In this document: positions 8,260 to 16,505 of the stretch, one piece after another | How positions within the stretch are numbered: the first letter of the stretch is position 1 | How the letters are laid out: each line of letters begins with the position of its first letter | From: Bacillus sp. N13C7 | GTDB taxonomy: Bacteria > Bacillota > Bacilli > Bacillales > Bacillaceae | Direction of reading: 5' to 3' | NCBI RefSeq assembly: GCF_026790065.1 | Contig: NZ_JALAMO010000007.1 | Location: 184,829-248,828 of the forward strand | DNA: 64,000 bases | Notes under the pieces: generated by a model | Told to the model about the DNA's origin: nothing | The model's input: the letters and a program-made list of their open reading frames with translations, nothing else | Database searches by the model: none | Position numbers and translations under genes: made by a program

Positions 8260-9856
8260 CAATCAACTTTCCTTTCTGCAGTTCTTCTTGAAGTGCGCGC
8301 AGGCGCTTGTAATGCGAGCTCAGCTGCTGAATATACCGCTCCCACACCTTCATTTTCTTCGCTTTTCTGTACAGGGTGCGCAATTTTTTCAAATACCGGG
8401 CGGCTTCCTTGTACGAGCTGCGGTTCTTCTGATCGATAAAAAAGGCCACTTCTCTGTGATAAGCCGGTATAAGCGCCTCCGGATCGCTCGCTGCAATTTC
8501 CTTCAGCATGATTTTATCCATTTCATAGATGGAAAAGCCGACAAGGCTGTGAATCTCGATCCACTCGGCATATCGTTTTTTCTCATATAAATGATGGCTG
8601 TATTCTGTGAACGTATACGGCAGACAGCCCGCGGCATAGCGTTCAAACAGCGCTTGGTCATTGGTTTGCTTCACATAGGCATTCAGGAGAAGGAACAGCT
8701 CGCCGATCACGTCGCGAATCTCTTTAAACGGCTTATCCAGCTTCGTATAACCCATCGCAATCGGTTCAATCCGCTGGTACCATATTTTCAGCCGTCTCCA
8801 ATCCTTCTTGGCCGTGATTTCACTCAGCCACTGAAACGTATACGGCAGCGCTTCCGGCGGGAATTGATCGGTTTCCGCAAAAATAGCATCATCATTCTTC
8901 TGCAAGAATTCCAAATGCAGGCGCCCGAATTGCAATTCAGGGGAAAAACGCCGTCCGGCTTCTTTTTTCAAAATCTCCTGTTCGCGCACCACCCATTTTG
9001 GGCGGGCCAGCAGCGCACTCCAAATTTCACCGAAGATGCGGATGCGTTCATATTGAAAAATTTCTTCTTTCAGCAGCAAGTTTCGGATAACATCCGGTGT
9101 TTTTTCCAAAAATGGATCAAGCGCAAAAGACAGCGCGTATGTTTTTAATTTATCAATAGAGCTGTAGATTGTATCCATCAGCTGTTCAACGTACGGATTG
9201 AGGGAATAAAAATCTTGCTCGGGGTTCAGCTTGCCTGCTTCAATCAATGTGAACATGCGAAGCCAAACCGCAATCGCGGAATGAATCTGGTACAGGCTTT
9301 TCAGCTCCGGCTTGTTCGGCGCATGCTTTTTTAATGCGGACAGGTACCCATAATAGAGGCCCTGCATGTTTTGGCTGCCTTCCGGCGTGCGCGCCTGCCA
9401 GAGAGAGAACTCTGAATCAAAAAAAGCAAGCCAGCTTGAAAGCGATTCTTCATTAGGCAGCACCTTTTCCTGAAACTGGCGGCGGACGAGCTCTTTGCTT
9501 TCCTCAAGCTTTTCCCGCTCCAGCCAATACTCTGTAAAAGTACCCACCCGTTCGAACATTGCATATACATATAAAAACACAGCCAGCATATGGCGGCAGA
9601 TTCTTCCGGACGGACATGAACAGCCGCTTTTGACTATGACAAACAAGTTCAATGTGACCCGTACAGGCACAACATCCTGCACGTAAGCCGTAACTTCCGT
9701 CGGACTCACTGCTTGTAAACGATAGACTGAATCCTGCCGATATAAAATAAGGGCTTTTTTGATCAGCTGAACATTTTCTTCATTGTAAGGAAGAAGTTCT
9801 TTTAACTGTTCAGCAGATGCCAGCACATCGTCTTTGGAAATCATATTCTGAAGCAT
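8246..9856 (-). CDS. ywqB: SWIM zinc-finger protein YwqB
   Basis: A 536-residue protein with a SWIM zinc finger near the N-terminus: C79-x-C81-x5-C87-x-H89 in the segment SGCSCPSGRICRHMLA. The rest is alpha-helical and has no catalytic motif that I recognise. The open frame continues upstream, but ATG 9856 has TAGGAGCG at ideal spacing. It is the first gene of a two-gene operon with the SNF2 ATPase ywqA, a conserved pairing that suggests the SWIM protein supplies nucleic-acid or protein binding for the motor. Confidence 0.9.
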   Translation of the reverse strand: MLQNMISKDDVLASAEQLKELLPYNEENVQLIKKALILYRQDSVYRLQAVSPTEVTAYVQDVVPVRVTLNLFVIVKSGCSCPSGRICRHMLAVFLYVYAMFERVGTFTEYWLEREKLEESKELVRRQFQEKVLPNEESLSSWLAFFDSEFSLWQARTPEGSQNMQGLYYGYLSALKKHAPNKPELKSLYQIHSAIAVWLRMFTLIEAGKLNPEQDFYSLNPYVEQLMDTIYSSIDKLKTYALSFALDPFLEKTPDVIRNLLLKEEIFQYERIRIFGEIWSALLARPKWVVREQEILKKEAGRRFSPELQFGRLHLEFLQKNDDAIFAETDQFPPEALPYTFQWLSEITAKKDWRRLKIWYQRIEPIAMGYTKLDKPFKEIRDVIGELFLLLNAYVKQTNDQALFERYAAGCLPYTFTEYSHHLYEKKRYAEWIEIHSLVGFSIYEMDKIMLKEIAASDPEALIPAYHREVAFFIDQKNRSSYKEAARYLKKLRTLYRKAKKMKVWERYIQQLSSHYKRLRALQEELQKGKLIDGES

Positions 9857-9988
9857 GATTATCGCTCCTAACCGAGTCACGTAATAAAAAGATCCAATTT
9901 CTCTATTATATCGCAACACATCGGCCTGAAAAAGTTTTTCCTAAAAAAGGACATAAAAAATGGGATGTGTCGAATGATGTATTAGAGA

Positions 9989-10017
9989 TTGCAAATTGAT
10001 AACCGGCATCATATAAT
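9989..10017 (+). promoter_or_regulatory. Sigma-A type promoter of the 47-residue ORF
   Basis: TTGCAA and a perfect TATAAT are separated by 17 bases, ending about 42 bases before the small ORF start. Confidence 0.7.
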
Positions 10018-10059
10018 AATCGTGTTTTCAACTTAATGGAAGCTGAAAGGAACAAAAAA

Positions 10060-10203
10060 ATGAGTGAAAAGAAATTGAATCAAGAGGAATTTCTGAAAAT
10101 TTTGATGCATGCACATGAAATTGGTGAGCGGTCATCTGAGATGACGACGAAGGAAATGCTTGAAAATTTGATTTCTCATATTAAAAATGGATATGCAACA
10201 TAA
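10060..10203 (+). CDS. Small 47-residue protein of unknown function
   Basis: A short ORF, MSEKKLNQEEFLKILMHAHE..., preceded by GAAAGGAAC (ribosome binding site), a TTGCAA-17-TATAAT promoter and followed one base after its stop by a strong terminator. It is therefore a complete monocistronic unit. The protein is acidic, predicted helical, without signal peptide or membrane segment. I do not recognise the family with confidence; its size and helix pattern resemble small regulatory antagonists of Bacillus, but that is speculation. It lies between the divergent ywqB and tkmA genes. Confidence 0.72.
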   Translation: MSEKKLNQEEFLKILMHAHEIGERSSEMTTKEMLENLISHIKNGYAT

Positions 10204-10204
10204 G

Positions 10205-10235
10205 AATCCCGCACGCCTTTTGCGGGATTTTTTTT
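10205..10235 (+). terminator. Terminator of the 47-residue ORF
   Basis: AATCCCGCA / TGCGGGATT nine-base-pair stem, seven-base loop, eight Ts. Confidence 0.92.
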
Positions 10236-10437
10236 ATGCGAGATGATGTGTCTGCCTGAATAGAAGAAAAAGAGACAGCATTGCCAAAACAGTAAATATA
10301 GCGCTTACATAAAAAGCCGCAATATACCGTTTTGTAAAAAAATGTCGAATTGTGTCATGTGAAAAGCTGGAGAAATGCGGTTTCTACGTTGTATAATCGT
10401 AGATGGAAAAGGATGCTATAAGAGATTTGGAGGTATC

Positions 10438-11184
10438 ATGGGAGAATCTACTAGTTTAAAAGAGATATTATCTACGTTAACAAAACGCATACTTTTGATT
10501 ATGATTGTAACCGCAGCTGCCACTGCTGCCGGCGGACTCATCAGCTTCTTCGCACTTACACCCATCTATGAAAATTCAACACAGATTCTGGTCAATCAAT
10601 CGAAAAACAACCAAAAAGAAGTCCAATTTAACGATGTCCAAACAAATCTTCAGTTAATCAATACGTATAACGTCATCATTAAGAGCCCTGCCATCTTAGA
10701 CGAAGTCATTAAAGAAATGGGCCTGTCGATGACCTCTCAGGAACTGAATGACAAAATTACGGTATCCAGCGAGCAGGACTCCCAAGTGGTCAACATATCA
10801 GTCAAGGATGAAAATGCAGAAACAGCGGCTCATATTGCCAATACCATCGCATCTGTTTTTCAAGACAAAATTACATCCATTATGAATGTTGACAATGTCA
10901 GCATTCTGTCAAAAGCCGAGGTTTCAGAACATCCGTCCCCTGTATCGCCAAAGCCGCTTCTCAACATTGCCATCGCGTTTGCAGCGGGATTGGCGGGAAG
11001 CATCGGACTGGCCTTCCTGCTTGAGCATTTGGATAATACGATCAAATCGGAAGAGCAGCTCGAATCCTTGCTGGATATACCGGTTTTAGGCACGGTTTCC
11101 ACCATTGCCAATGAGCCGAAAACAGCGAAGAGCTTGCATGGTATGCAATCTGAAAAAACGGGGAGTGGACATTTTGGCGTTTAG
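10438..11184 (+). CDS. tkmA: Transmembrane modulator of tyrosine kinase, TkmA (YwqC)
   Basis: A 248-residue Wzz-type membrane protein: a short cytoplasmic N-terminus, TM1 at about 17-40, an extracellular Wzz domain, and TM2 at about 177-197 after the typical PxxP-like segment EHPSPVSPKPLL, then a cytoplasmic tail that activates the kinase. ATG 10438 with GGAGGT directly upstream gives the known B. subtilis length; the frame remains open further 5'. Its stop overlaps the ptkA start by 11 bases. In B. subtilis TkmA is the activator of PtkA, a split version of the single-chain polysaccharide copolymerase kinases of Gram-negatives. Confidence 0.95.
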   Translation: MGESTSLKEILSTLTKRILLIMIVTAAATAAGGLISFFALTPIYENSTQILVNQSKNNQKEVQFNDVQTNLQLINTYNVIIKSPAILDEVIKEMGLSMTSQELNDKITVSSEQDSQVVNISVKDENAETAAHIANTIASVFQDKITSIMNVDNVSILSKAEVSEHPSPVSPKPLLNIAIAFAAGLAGSIGLAFLLEHLDNTIKSEEQLESLLDIPVLGTVSTIANEPKTAKSLHGMQSEKTGSGHFGV

Positions 11185-11887
11185 AAAAAGCAGGGGTTCT
11201 TGGATGCGCAGGAATGTCATTGCGATGACAGAGCCGAAATCCTTGAACTCTGAACAATATCGGACGATTCGTACGAATATAGAGTTTGCTTCAGTAGACC
11301 GCCAGATGAAATCAGTGATGATCACATCGGCCTGTCCCGGGGAGGGAAAGTCAACGACGGCTGCTAACCTGGCTGTCGTATTTGCCCAGCAGGGAAAAAA
11401 AGTGCTTCTGATTGATGCTGATTTGCGAAAACCAACAGTACATACGGCCTTCCACCTTGAAAATATGATTGGCTTAACATCCGTTTTATTAAAGAAAAGC
11501 TCACTGGAACAGGCTGTACAAGCTTCTAATGAAAAACATCTAGACGTGCTGACGAGCGGCCCGGTCCCGCCAAACCCGGCTGAGCTTCTTTCCTCAAAAT
11601 GGATGAAAGAACTGACGGACGAAGCGTGTGCGGCATATGATATGGTCATTTTTGATACGCCGCCTATTCTTGCCGTAGCGGATGCACAAATTTTAGGCAA
11701 CGTGGCAGACGGTTCTGTTCTGGTCATTTCAAGCGGGAAAACCGATAAGGAACAAGCTGCAAAAGCGAAAGAGGCACTTGAATCGTGCACAAGCAAGCTC
11801 CTTGGGGCGATTATGAACGGCAAAAAGCTTTCGAAGCATTCCGAGTACGGATATTACGGAAATAAGGAAAATTTCATACAAAAATAA
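11174..11887 (+). CDS. ptkA: Bacterial protein-tyrosine kinase PtkA (YwqD)
   Basis: A 237-residue BY-kinase. Walker A (SACPGEGKST, Lys59), Walker A' (VLLIDADLRKP, Asp81 and Asp83) and Walker B (MVIFDTPP) are all intact, and the C-terminal autophosphorylation cluster has Tyr225, Tyr227 and Tyr228 (EYGYYG). The ORF extends 23 codons upstream inside tkmA; the TTG at 11174 preceded by GGGGAGTGG gives the length of the characterised enzyme. Known targets in B. subtilis include the UDP-glucose dehydrogenase Ugd encoded two genes downstream, single-stranded DNA-binding proteins and others. Translationally coupled to tkmA. Confidence 0.96.
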   Translation: MAFRKSRGSWMRRNVIAMTEPKSLNSEQYRTIRTNIEFASVDRQMKSVMITSACPGEGKSTTAANLAVVFAQQGKKVLLIDADLRKPTVHTAFHLENMIGLTSVLLKKSSLEQAVQASNEKHLDVLTSGPVPPNPAELLSSKWMKELTDEACAAYDMVIFDTPPILAVADAQILGNVADGSVLVISSGKTDKEQAAKAKEALESCTSKLLGAIMNGKKLSKHSEYGYYGNKENFIQK

Positions 11888-11918
11888 ATAACGTGCATCT
11901 TGCCCGTTATTTATTTTT
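11883..11918 (+). terminator. Hairpin between ptkA and ptpZ, possible attenuator
   Basis: AATAAATAACG / CGTTATTTATT forms an 11-bp, AT-rich stem followed by Ts. It overlaps the ptkA stop codon and precedes the ptpZ ribosome binding site, so it could lower expression of the distal genes. Confidence 0.55.
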
Positions 11919-11939
11919 GCGTAAAAAGGGGGCTAAGAC

Positions 11940-12704
11940 ATGATAGATATTCACTGTCACATTCTTCCGGCAATGGATGACGGGGCAGGTAATTCAGCCG
12001 AAAGCATAGAAATGGCAAAAGCCGCTGTTTGCCAGGGGATTCGGACTATCATTGCGACACCGCATCATAAGAACGGTGTGTATGAAAACGAACCAGCCGC
12101 AGTCAGAGAAGCGGCAGATCAGTTAAACAAACGTTTAATCAAAGAAGACATCCCTTTAACCGTGCTTCCGGGGCAAGAAATCAGAATATACGGCAATTTG
12201 GAACGGGACCTTGCGGAAAGGCAGCTGCTTTCGCTTAACGGTACGAAGTACATTCTGATTGAATTTCCGTTTGACCAGGTTCCCCGATATGCGGAGCAGC
12301 TGTTTTATGATTTGCAGCTGAAAGGATATATTCCGGTCATCGCCCATCCTGAACGCAACAGGGAAATTCGCGAGAATCCGTCCTTGCTGTATCATCTTGT
12401 AGAAAAAGGAGCAGCATCTCAGATAACTTCAGGAAGTCTTGCGGGGACTTTCGGCAGACAGCTGAAAGCATTTTCTCTCCGGCTGGCTGAAGCCAATTTG
12501 ATCCATTTCGTAGCCTCAGATGCCCATAATGTGAAAACGAGAACTTTCCACACTCAAGAGGCCCTATGTGTGCTAGAGAAAGAATTCGGTCCGGAATTTC
12601 CTTATATGCTAACGGAAAACGCCGAGCTTCTCTTGCAGAATCAGACGATTATCAGACAGCCCGCACAGCCGGTCAAAAGAAAAAAATTATTTGGGCTTTT
12701 TTAA
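11940..12704 (+). CDS. ptpZ: Protein-tyrosine phosphatase PtpZ (YwqE), PHP type
   Basis: A 254-residue PHP-superfamily metal-dependent phosphotyrosine phosphatase (CpsB/Wzb-like family of Gram-positives). The N-terminal metal-binding HxH (MIDIHCHILPAMDDGA), the middle ATPHH motif, IAHPERN and SDAHN motifs are all present. ATG with AAAAAGGGGG upstream. It dephosphorylates PtkA and its substrates, closing the kinase/phosphatase cycle encoded in this operon. Confidence 0.95.
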   Translation: MIDIHCHILPAMDDGAGNSAESIEMAKAAVCQGIRTIIATPHHKNGVYENEPAAVREAADQLNKRLIKEDIPLTVLPGQEIRIYGNLERDLAERQLLSLNGTKYILIEFPFDQVPRYAEQLFYDLQLKGYIPVIAHPERNREIRENPSLLYHLVEKGAASQITSGSLAGTFGRQLKAFSLRLAEANLIHFVASDAHNVKTRTFHTQEALCVLEKEFGPEFPYMLTENAELLLQNQTIIRQPAQPVKRKKLFGLF

Positions 12705-12899
12705 ACAGCCGGTTCTCATTTCACCACATTCTTTTTGAGAGCGATATAATAGTATATTGTATGATTGAATCACATTTCAGAAATCTGTACAGGCTGTACC
12801 CGACAGGCTATGCGGGAGATCATCCGCATTCATGATAGGATGTTCTCATACGATAATACGGAAGCTGCAAAGCAGCAATTTAACTGTTGGAGGGAAACA

Positions 12900-14222
12900 A
12901 TGAATATAACAGTCATCGGAACAGGCTATGTCGGTCTTGTGACAGGTGTTTCTCTTTCTGAGATTGGACATCATGTAACCTGCTTAGATATTGACGCTCA
13001 CAAGATTGATGAAATGAGAAAGGGCATTTCCCCCATTTTTGAACCGGGTCTTGAAGAGCTGATGAGAAAAAATGCAGCTGATGGGCGGCTTAGCTTTGAA
13101 ACGAGCTATGAGTCAGGCTTGGCACAGGCAGACATTATTTTTATAGCGGTCGGCACACCGCAGAAAAGCGACGGGCATGCCAACCTGGAGCATATTACAG
13201 ATGCGGCCAAACGCATCGCCCGGCATATCAAACGGGATGCCATCGTGGTAACGAAAAGCACAGTGCCCGTCGGGACAAACGATTTGATTGAGGGGCTGAT
13301 CTCTAAACATCTTGCGGAGCCTGTCAGCATATCTGTCGCATCCAATCCGGAATTTTTACGTGAAGGATCGGCGATTTATGACACGTTTCACGGTGACAGA
13401 ATCGTGATCGGAACAGCAGATCAGACAACAGCCAAGACGCTTGAGGAGCTTTTCCGCCCATTTCAAATCCCGATTTACCAAACGGATATCAGAAGCGCCG
13501 AGATGATCAAATATGCCTCAAATGCATTTCTGGCCACTAAGATCAGTTTTATAAATGAAATTTCGAATATATGTGAAAAGGTCGGCGCCGATATTGAAGC
13601 AGTCGCGTACGGCATGGGACAGGATAAGCGGATCGGGAGCCAGTTCCTAAAAGCGGGCATAGGCTACGGCGGCTCTTGTTTCCCAAAGGACACAAACGCT
13701 CTCGTGCAAATTGCAGGAAATGTCGAGCATGATTTTGAACTGCTGAAATCGGTCATTAAAGTCAACAACAATCAGCAGGCGATGCTGGTGGATAAAGCGC
13801 TGAACAGGCTCGGCGGGGTCACGGGAAAAACGATTGCCCTTTTAGGGCTGTCATTTAAACCGAATACGGACGATATGAGGGAAGCGCCGTCGATTGTCAT
13901 TGCAGACCGTCTCGCTGCGCTCGACGCCCGTATTAAAGCCTACGATCCCATTGCCGCAAGCCATGCGAAGCATGTTCTCCCGCAAGCTGTTGAATATATG
14001 GAGACGATCGAGGAAGCTGTCAAAGGCTCCGACGCCGTCATGATTTTAACCGACTGGGCTGACATTAAACAATTCCCGTTAGCAGCTTATCAGGATTTAA
14101 TGGAGACGCCGCTCATTTTTGACGGCAGAAACTGCTACACATTGGATGAAGCCGCAGCTGCAGGGGTAGAGTATTATTCAGTGGGGCGGAAGGCGGTTGT
14201 TCCGTCTGGTGCAATTCAATAG
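12900..14222 (+). CDS. ugd: UDP-glucose 6-dehydrogenase Ugd (YwqF)
   Basis: A 440-residue UDP-glucose/GDP-mannose dehydrogenase: N-terminal Rossmann motif GTGYVGLVTG, the central helix with EFLREGSAIYD, catalytic Cys260 in GYGGSCFPKD, and the C-terminal UDP-binding domain (LGLSFKPNTDDMREAP). The frame opens at 12765, but ATG 12900 with TGGAGGGAAACA is clearly the start. It oxidises UDP-glucose to UDP-glucuronate, precursor of teichuronic acid or exopolysaccharide, and is activated by PtkA tyrosine phosphorylation in B. subtilis. Last gene of the operon. Confidence 0.96.
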   Translation: MNITVIGTGYVGLVTGVSLSEIGHHVTCLDIDAHKIDEMRKGISPIFEPGLEELMRKNAADGRLSFETSYESGLAQADIIFIAVGTPQKSDGHANLEHITDAAKRIARHIKRDAIVVTKSTVPVGTNDLIEGLISKHLAEPVSISVASNPEFLREGSAIYDTFHGDRIVIGTADQTTAKTLEELFRPFQIPIYQTDIRSAEMIKYASNAFLATKISFINEISNICEKVGADIEAVAYGMGQDKRIGSQFLKAGIGYGGSCFPKDTNALVQIAGNVEHDFELLKSVIKVNNNQQAMLVDKALNRLGGVTGKTIALLGLSFKPNTDDMREAPSIVIADRLAALDARIKAYDPIAASHAKHVLPQAVEYMETIEEAVKGSDAVMILTDWADIKQFPLAAYQDLMETPLIFDGRNCYTLDEAAAAGVEYYSVGRKAVVPSGAIQ

Positions 14223-14232
14223 ATGTAATAGC

Positions 14233-14262
14233 AAAGACTGGTTGTGAACCAGTCTTTTTTTC
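14233..14262 (+). terminator. Terminator of the tkmA-ptkA-ptpZ-ugd operon
   Basis: AAAGACTGGTT / AACCAGTCTTT perfect 11-bp stem with three-base loop, followed by Ts. Confidence 0.93.
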
Positions 14263-14433
14263 GTCTATTGCGGGGGCTGAATTCATTTGCTACTATTTAA
14301 CTATTGTTTGGAAAAGGATACAGAATTAGGTTCCTTAAACAAAAGGAAGAAAAGCATTCGAAGAAGCAATAGAAAAACTAGAAAACAAGATCTTCTAAAT
14401 CAATTGGAGATGCCGGAAAAGGAGAGTTATCTG

Positions 14434-15219
14434 ATGAATCATCTGCCTGAAAAAATGGGACCGTATCGAGACATGTTGGAGTAATCAGCAAAAGAATATG
14501 TGAAATTGAATCTCCGAAAAGGGGCAACAGGACGATATGACAGCAAAATTGCCGGTGATCCCTATTTCCCCAAGCATGAAACATACCCGACTGACGAAAA
14601 TGGACGGCCGATGAAGCTTCTGGCGCAGATTAATTTCTCGCAAATTCCCCAACTTGCCAGCTTTCCTTCCGCGGGTATCCTGCAGTTTTATATTTCTGTG
14701 CATGATGACGTGTATGGGTTGAATTTTGACGATCAATGTGAACAAAAGAATTTCAGGGTGATTTATTTTGAAAATATCATAGAAAACGAAGAGGAGCTTG
14801 TTTCGGATTTTTCATTTATCGGCACAGACGAATGTGATTTTCCGATTTTATCAGAAGCAGCAGTCGAGCCTGTGAAATCTGCGGAATGGGTCCTGCCTAC
14901 AGATTTTCAATTTGAGCAATATACGGGCATGGAAACAATGGAGTTCTTTGATCAGTTCGGCGAGGATGAAGAAGACATTTATAATGAACTGGCTGAAAAC
15001 GGATTCGGCCATAAAATTGGCGGGTACGCATCTTTTACCCAGCATGACCCGCGGGAATATGCGTATAAAGAACATACCGTTCTCCTTTTGCAAATTGATT
15101 CAGACGATGATATCGATTCAATGTGGGGAGACGTTGGCATCGCTAATTTTTTCATCACACCTGACGATTTAAGGAAAAAAGACTTTTCAAACGTGCTGTA
15201 CAACTGGGACTGCAGCTAA
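14434..15219 (+). pseudogene. ywqG: ywqG (DUF1963) with in-frame stop at codon 17
   Basis: From ATG 14434 (AAAGGAGAG upstream) the frame reads MNHLPEKMGPYRDMLE, then TAA at 14482-14484, then continues in the same frame as [13 protein letters not shown]... to 15219. The total is 262 codons, the length of intact B. subtilis YwqG (261 residues), whose sequence at this point I remember as LLEKSAKEY. The break is thus a single Lys-to-stop change, not a frameshift. The rest (DUF1963, mostly beta, with [11 protein letters not shown] and [14 protein letters not shown]) is uninterrupted and shows no further decay. Re-initiation at GTG 14500 would give a 239-residue protein, but no good ribosome binding site precedes it. 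It is a recent pseudogene, a truncated-start allele, or a base-call error. Confidence 0.85.
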
Positions 15220-15482
15220 TACAAGCTTTTGATCAACAGGGTCACACCTGATGCCAATAGGGTCAAAAGCGGAAATGAAATAAGCCACACAACAAAATCA
15301 GGCGTTGCCGAGTCAATGCAGAACATAAATATGACCAATAAGCTGAGCACCGTAAGAGGCATTGACCAAAGGCCGTGTTTATGAAATAACAATGCGCCTG
15401 CAACACCGAAAACAAAGAAGGACAGAAAAGGAAAGACAACAAAAAATAACATCATCGGACTGAAAAAACTCATCATCATCAC
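15216..15482 (-). CDS. Small membrane protein, DUF2651-like
   Basis: An 88-residue hydrophobic protein with three predicted membrane helices (about 8-33, 40-55, 61-84). Its pattern, an [16 protein letters not shown] segment followed by a short polar turn and two further helices, resembles the DUF2651 (YbeF-like) family of Bacillus. The start is a cluster of GTG/ATG codons (15482-15473) with AAGG just upstream. It converges with ywqG and their stop codons overlap by four bases. Role unknown. Confidence 0.65.
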   Translation of the reverse strand: MMMMSFFSPMMLFFVVFPFLSFFVFGVAGALLFHKHGLWSMPLTVLSLLVIFMFCIDSATPDFVVWLISFPLLTLLASGVTLLIKSLY

Positions 15483-15517
15483 CTTATATCATCTTACATT
15501 AATTACCAATAAATAGG

Positions 15518-15549
15518 AAGAGGCAGATCAACAGAATCTGTCTCTTTCA
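15518..15549 (+). terminator. Imperfect hairpin upstream of the ywqH operon
   Basis: AAGAGGCAGAT / ATCTGTCTCTT pairs with one G-U wobble over 11 bp, followed by TTTC only. Otherwise the 15483-15794 stretch holds only an AT-rich leader with TATAAT at 15711 for ywqH; I see no gene in it. Confidence 0.35.
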
Positions 15550-15794
15550 AGTGCCTTTTTAACTATGACTTTAGGAGTTTTCATTTTATAAAACGTTTTC
15601 ATAAGCTGTATAACGAACGAAAACAAGCTCATATACCTACATTTCAAGAGCGTTATACGCCTAAATTAAGCCATTTACCCTATTTAAGCCGCCATCTGGC
15701 TATTTTAAAATATAATATATGGAAATAAAGTATGGAAAAGTCTATCTTCATCAGCCCCTCCATACGACTTTTTGAGTATTAAGAGGTGATTCAG

Positions 15795-16217
15795 ATGGGT
15801 TATGAAAGTATGCTGGCGGATATCAAAAGTTCGCTCAACGGAAAAATTTCCGACGTGGAAGACAAGATCGAAAAGCTGAAAAAAGCAAAAAAGGACATAG
15901 ACACACTGCAAGAAGAGGCTATCACTGAAATTAAAGAAATTGTGAAACCGGAATTGGGCAAGCACTGGACGGGAACAAAAGCGGATGATTTCGACAAAGG
16001 GAGAGAAGAGGCGAAATCGGAAGCATCCAAGATTGTGAATGATAAATATAACGAGTATATGGCGTCTATTAGTGGGAAAATTTTAGATCTTGAAATCCAA
16101 AAAGCCACTTATGCAGGAGAATTGGTGTTAGCAAATACCGCAGGCGATCTTCTTGCTAAGGGAGAAGATTTCGTGGAAGAAGCAGGAAAACATATAAGTA
16201 AACTGAAATGGTGGTGA
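15795..16217 (+). CDS. ywqH: YwqH, small coiled-coil partner of the LXG toxin
   Basis: A 140-residue, highly charged, helical protein of the DUF5082 type, found at the start of LXG toxin operons in Bacillus. The N-terminal 50 residues form a coiled coil (KISDVEDKIEKLKKAKKDIDTLQ), and a WTG motif (HWTGTKADDFD, about 56-66) resembles the WXG turn of type VII secretion substrates. ATG 15795 follows AAGAGGTGATT. Known work on LXG toxins shows such small helical proteins are needed for toxin export, probably by forming a complex with the LXG domain; role here is by family and position. Confidence 0.88.
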   Translation: MGYESMLADIKSSLNGKISDVEDKIEKLKKAKKDIDTLQEEAITEIKEIVKPELGKHWTGTKADDFDKGREEAKSEASKIVNDKYNEYMASISGKILDLEIQKATYAGELVLANTAGDLLAKGEDFVEEAGKHISKLKWW

Positions 16218-16226
16218 TCTTTTCTT

Positions 16227-16487
16227 ATGTCAGAAATTAAGCTGAAGTACGACACAGTCATCAAAACATTAGAGTCTGTCAAAGACGCGCTTGCTGACGT
16301 ATCAATCGGCGCCGCGGGCTCCAACGGAAAAAACAGCCTCGATTATACGAAAAAATATCATGAGCGTGAGGAGAACATCAAAACCATGCTCGGGGACTAC
16401 AAAAAAGCGGTACAGAAAAATATTGAGGATACAAAGGATAACGTAGATTCACTCAAAGAGCAGGACGAGGCGATAGCGGTAAAATAG
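16227..16487 (+). CDS. ywqI: YwqI, second small partner of the LXG toxin
   Basis: An 86-residue helical protein (DUF5344 type), MSEIKLKYDTVIKTLESVKDALADV..., located nine bases after ywqH and 18 bases before ywqJ. The hairpin-like helix-turn-helix and small size are typical of WXG100-like or Lap-type targeting partners of LXG toxins. It has no signal peptide; export, if any, would be by the type VII (Yuk/Ess) system encoded elsewhere. Confidence 0.87.
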   Translation: MSEIKLKYDTVIKTLESVKDALADVSIGAAGSNGKNSLDYTKKYHEREENIKTMLGDYKKAVQKNIEDTKDNVDSLKEQDEAIAVK

Positions 16488-16505
16488 AACAGAAAGGGCA
16501 GTGCG

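Noticed and set aside
8591-9148. 185-residue frame opposite ywqB
   Set aside because: Antisense shadow; ywqB has the SWIM motif and a good start.
10369-10397. Promoter for tkmA with TATAAT at 10392
   Set aside because: The -10 is perfect but neither a -35 at 16-18 bases nor an extended TG is present, so I did not list it.
14287-14433. Basic 49-residue extension upstream of ywqG
   Set aside because: It is only the open frame before the real ATG at 14434, which has its own ribosome binding site; no independent gene signs.
15483-15794. Possible small RNA or gene upstream of ywqH
   Set aside because: Only an AT-rich leader, an imperfect hairpin and a -10-like sequence are visible.
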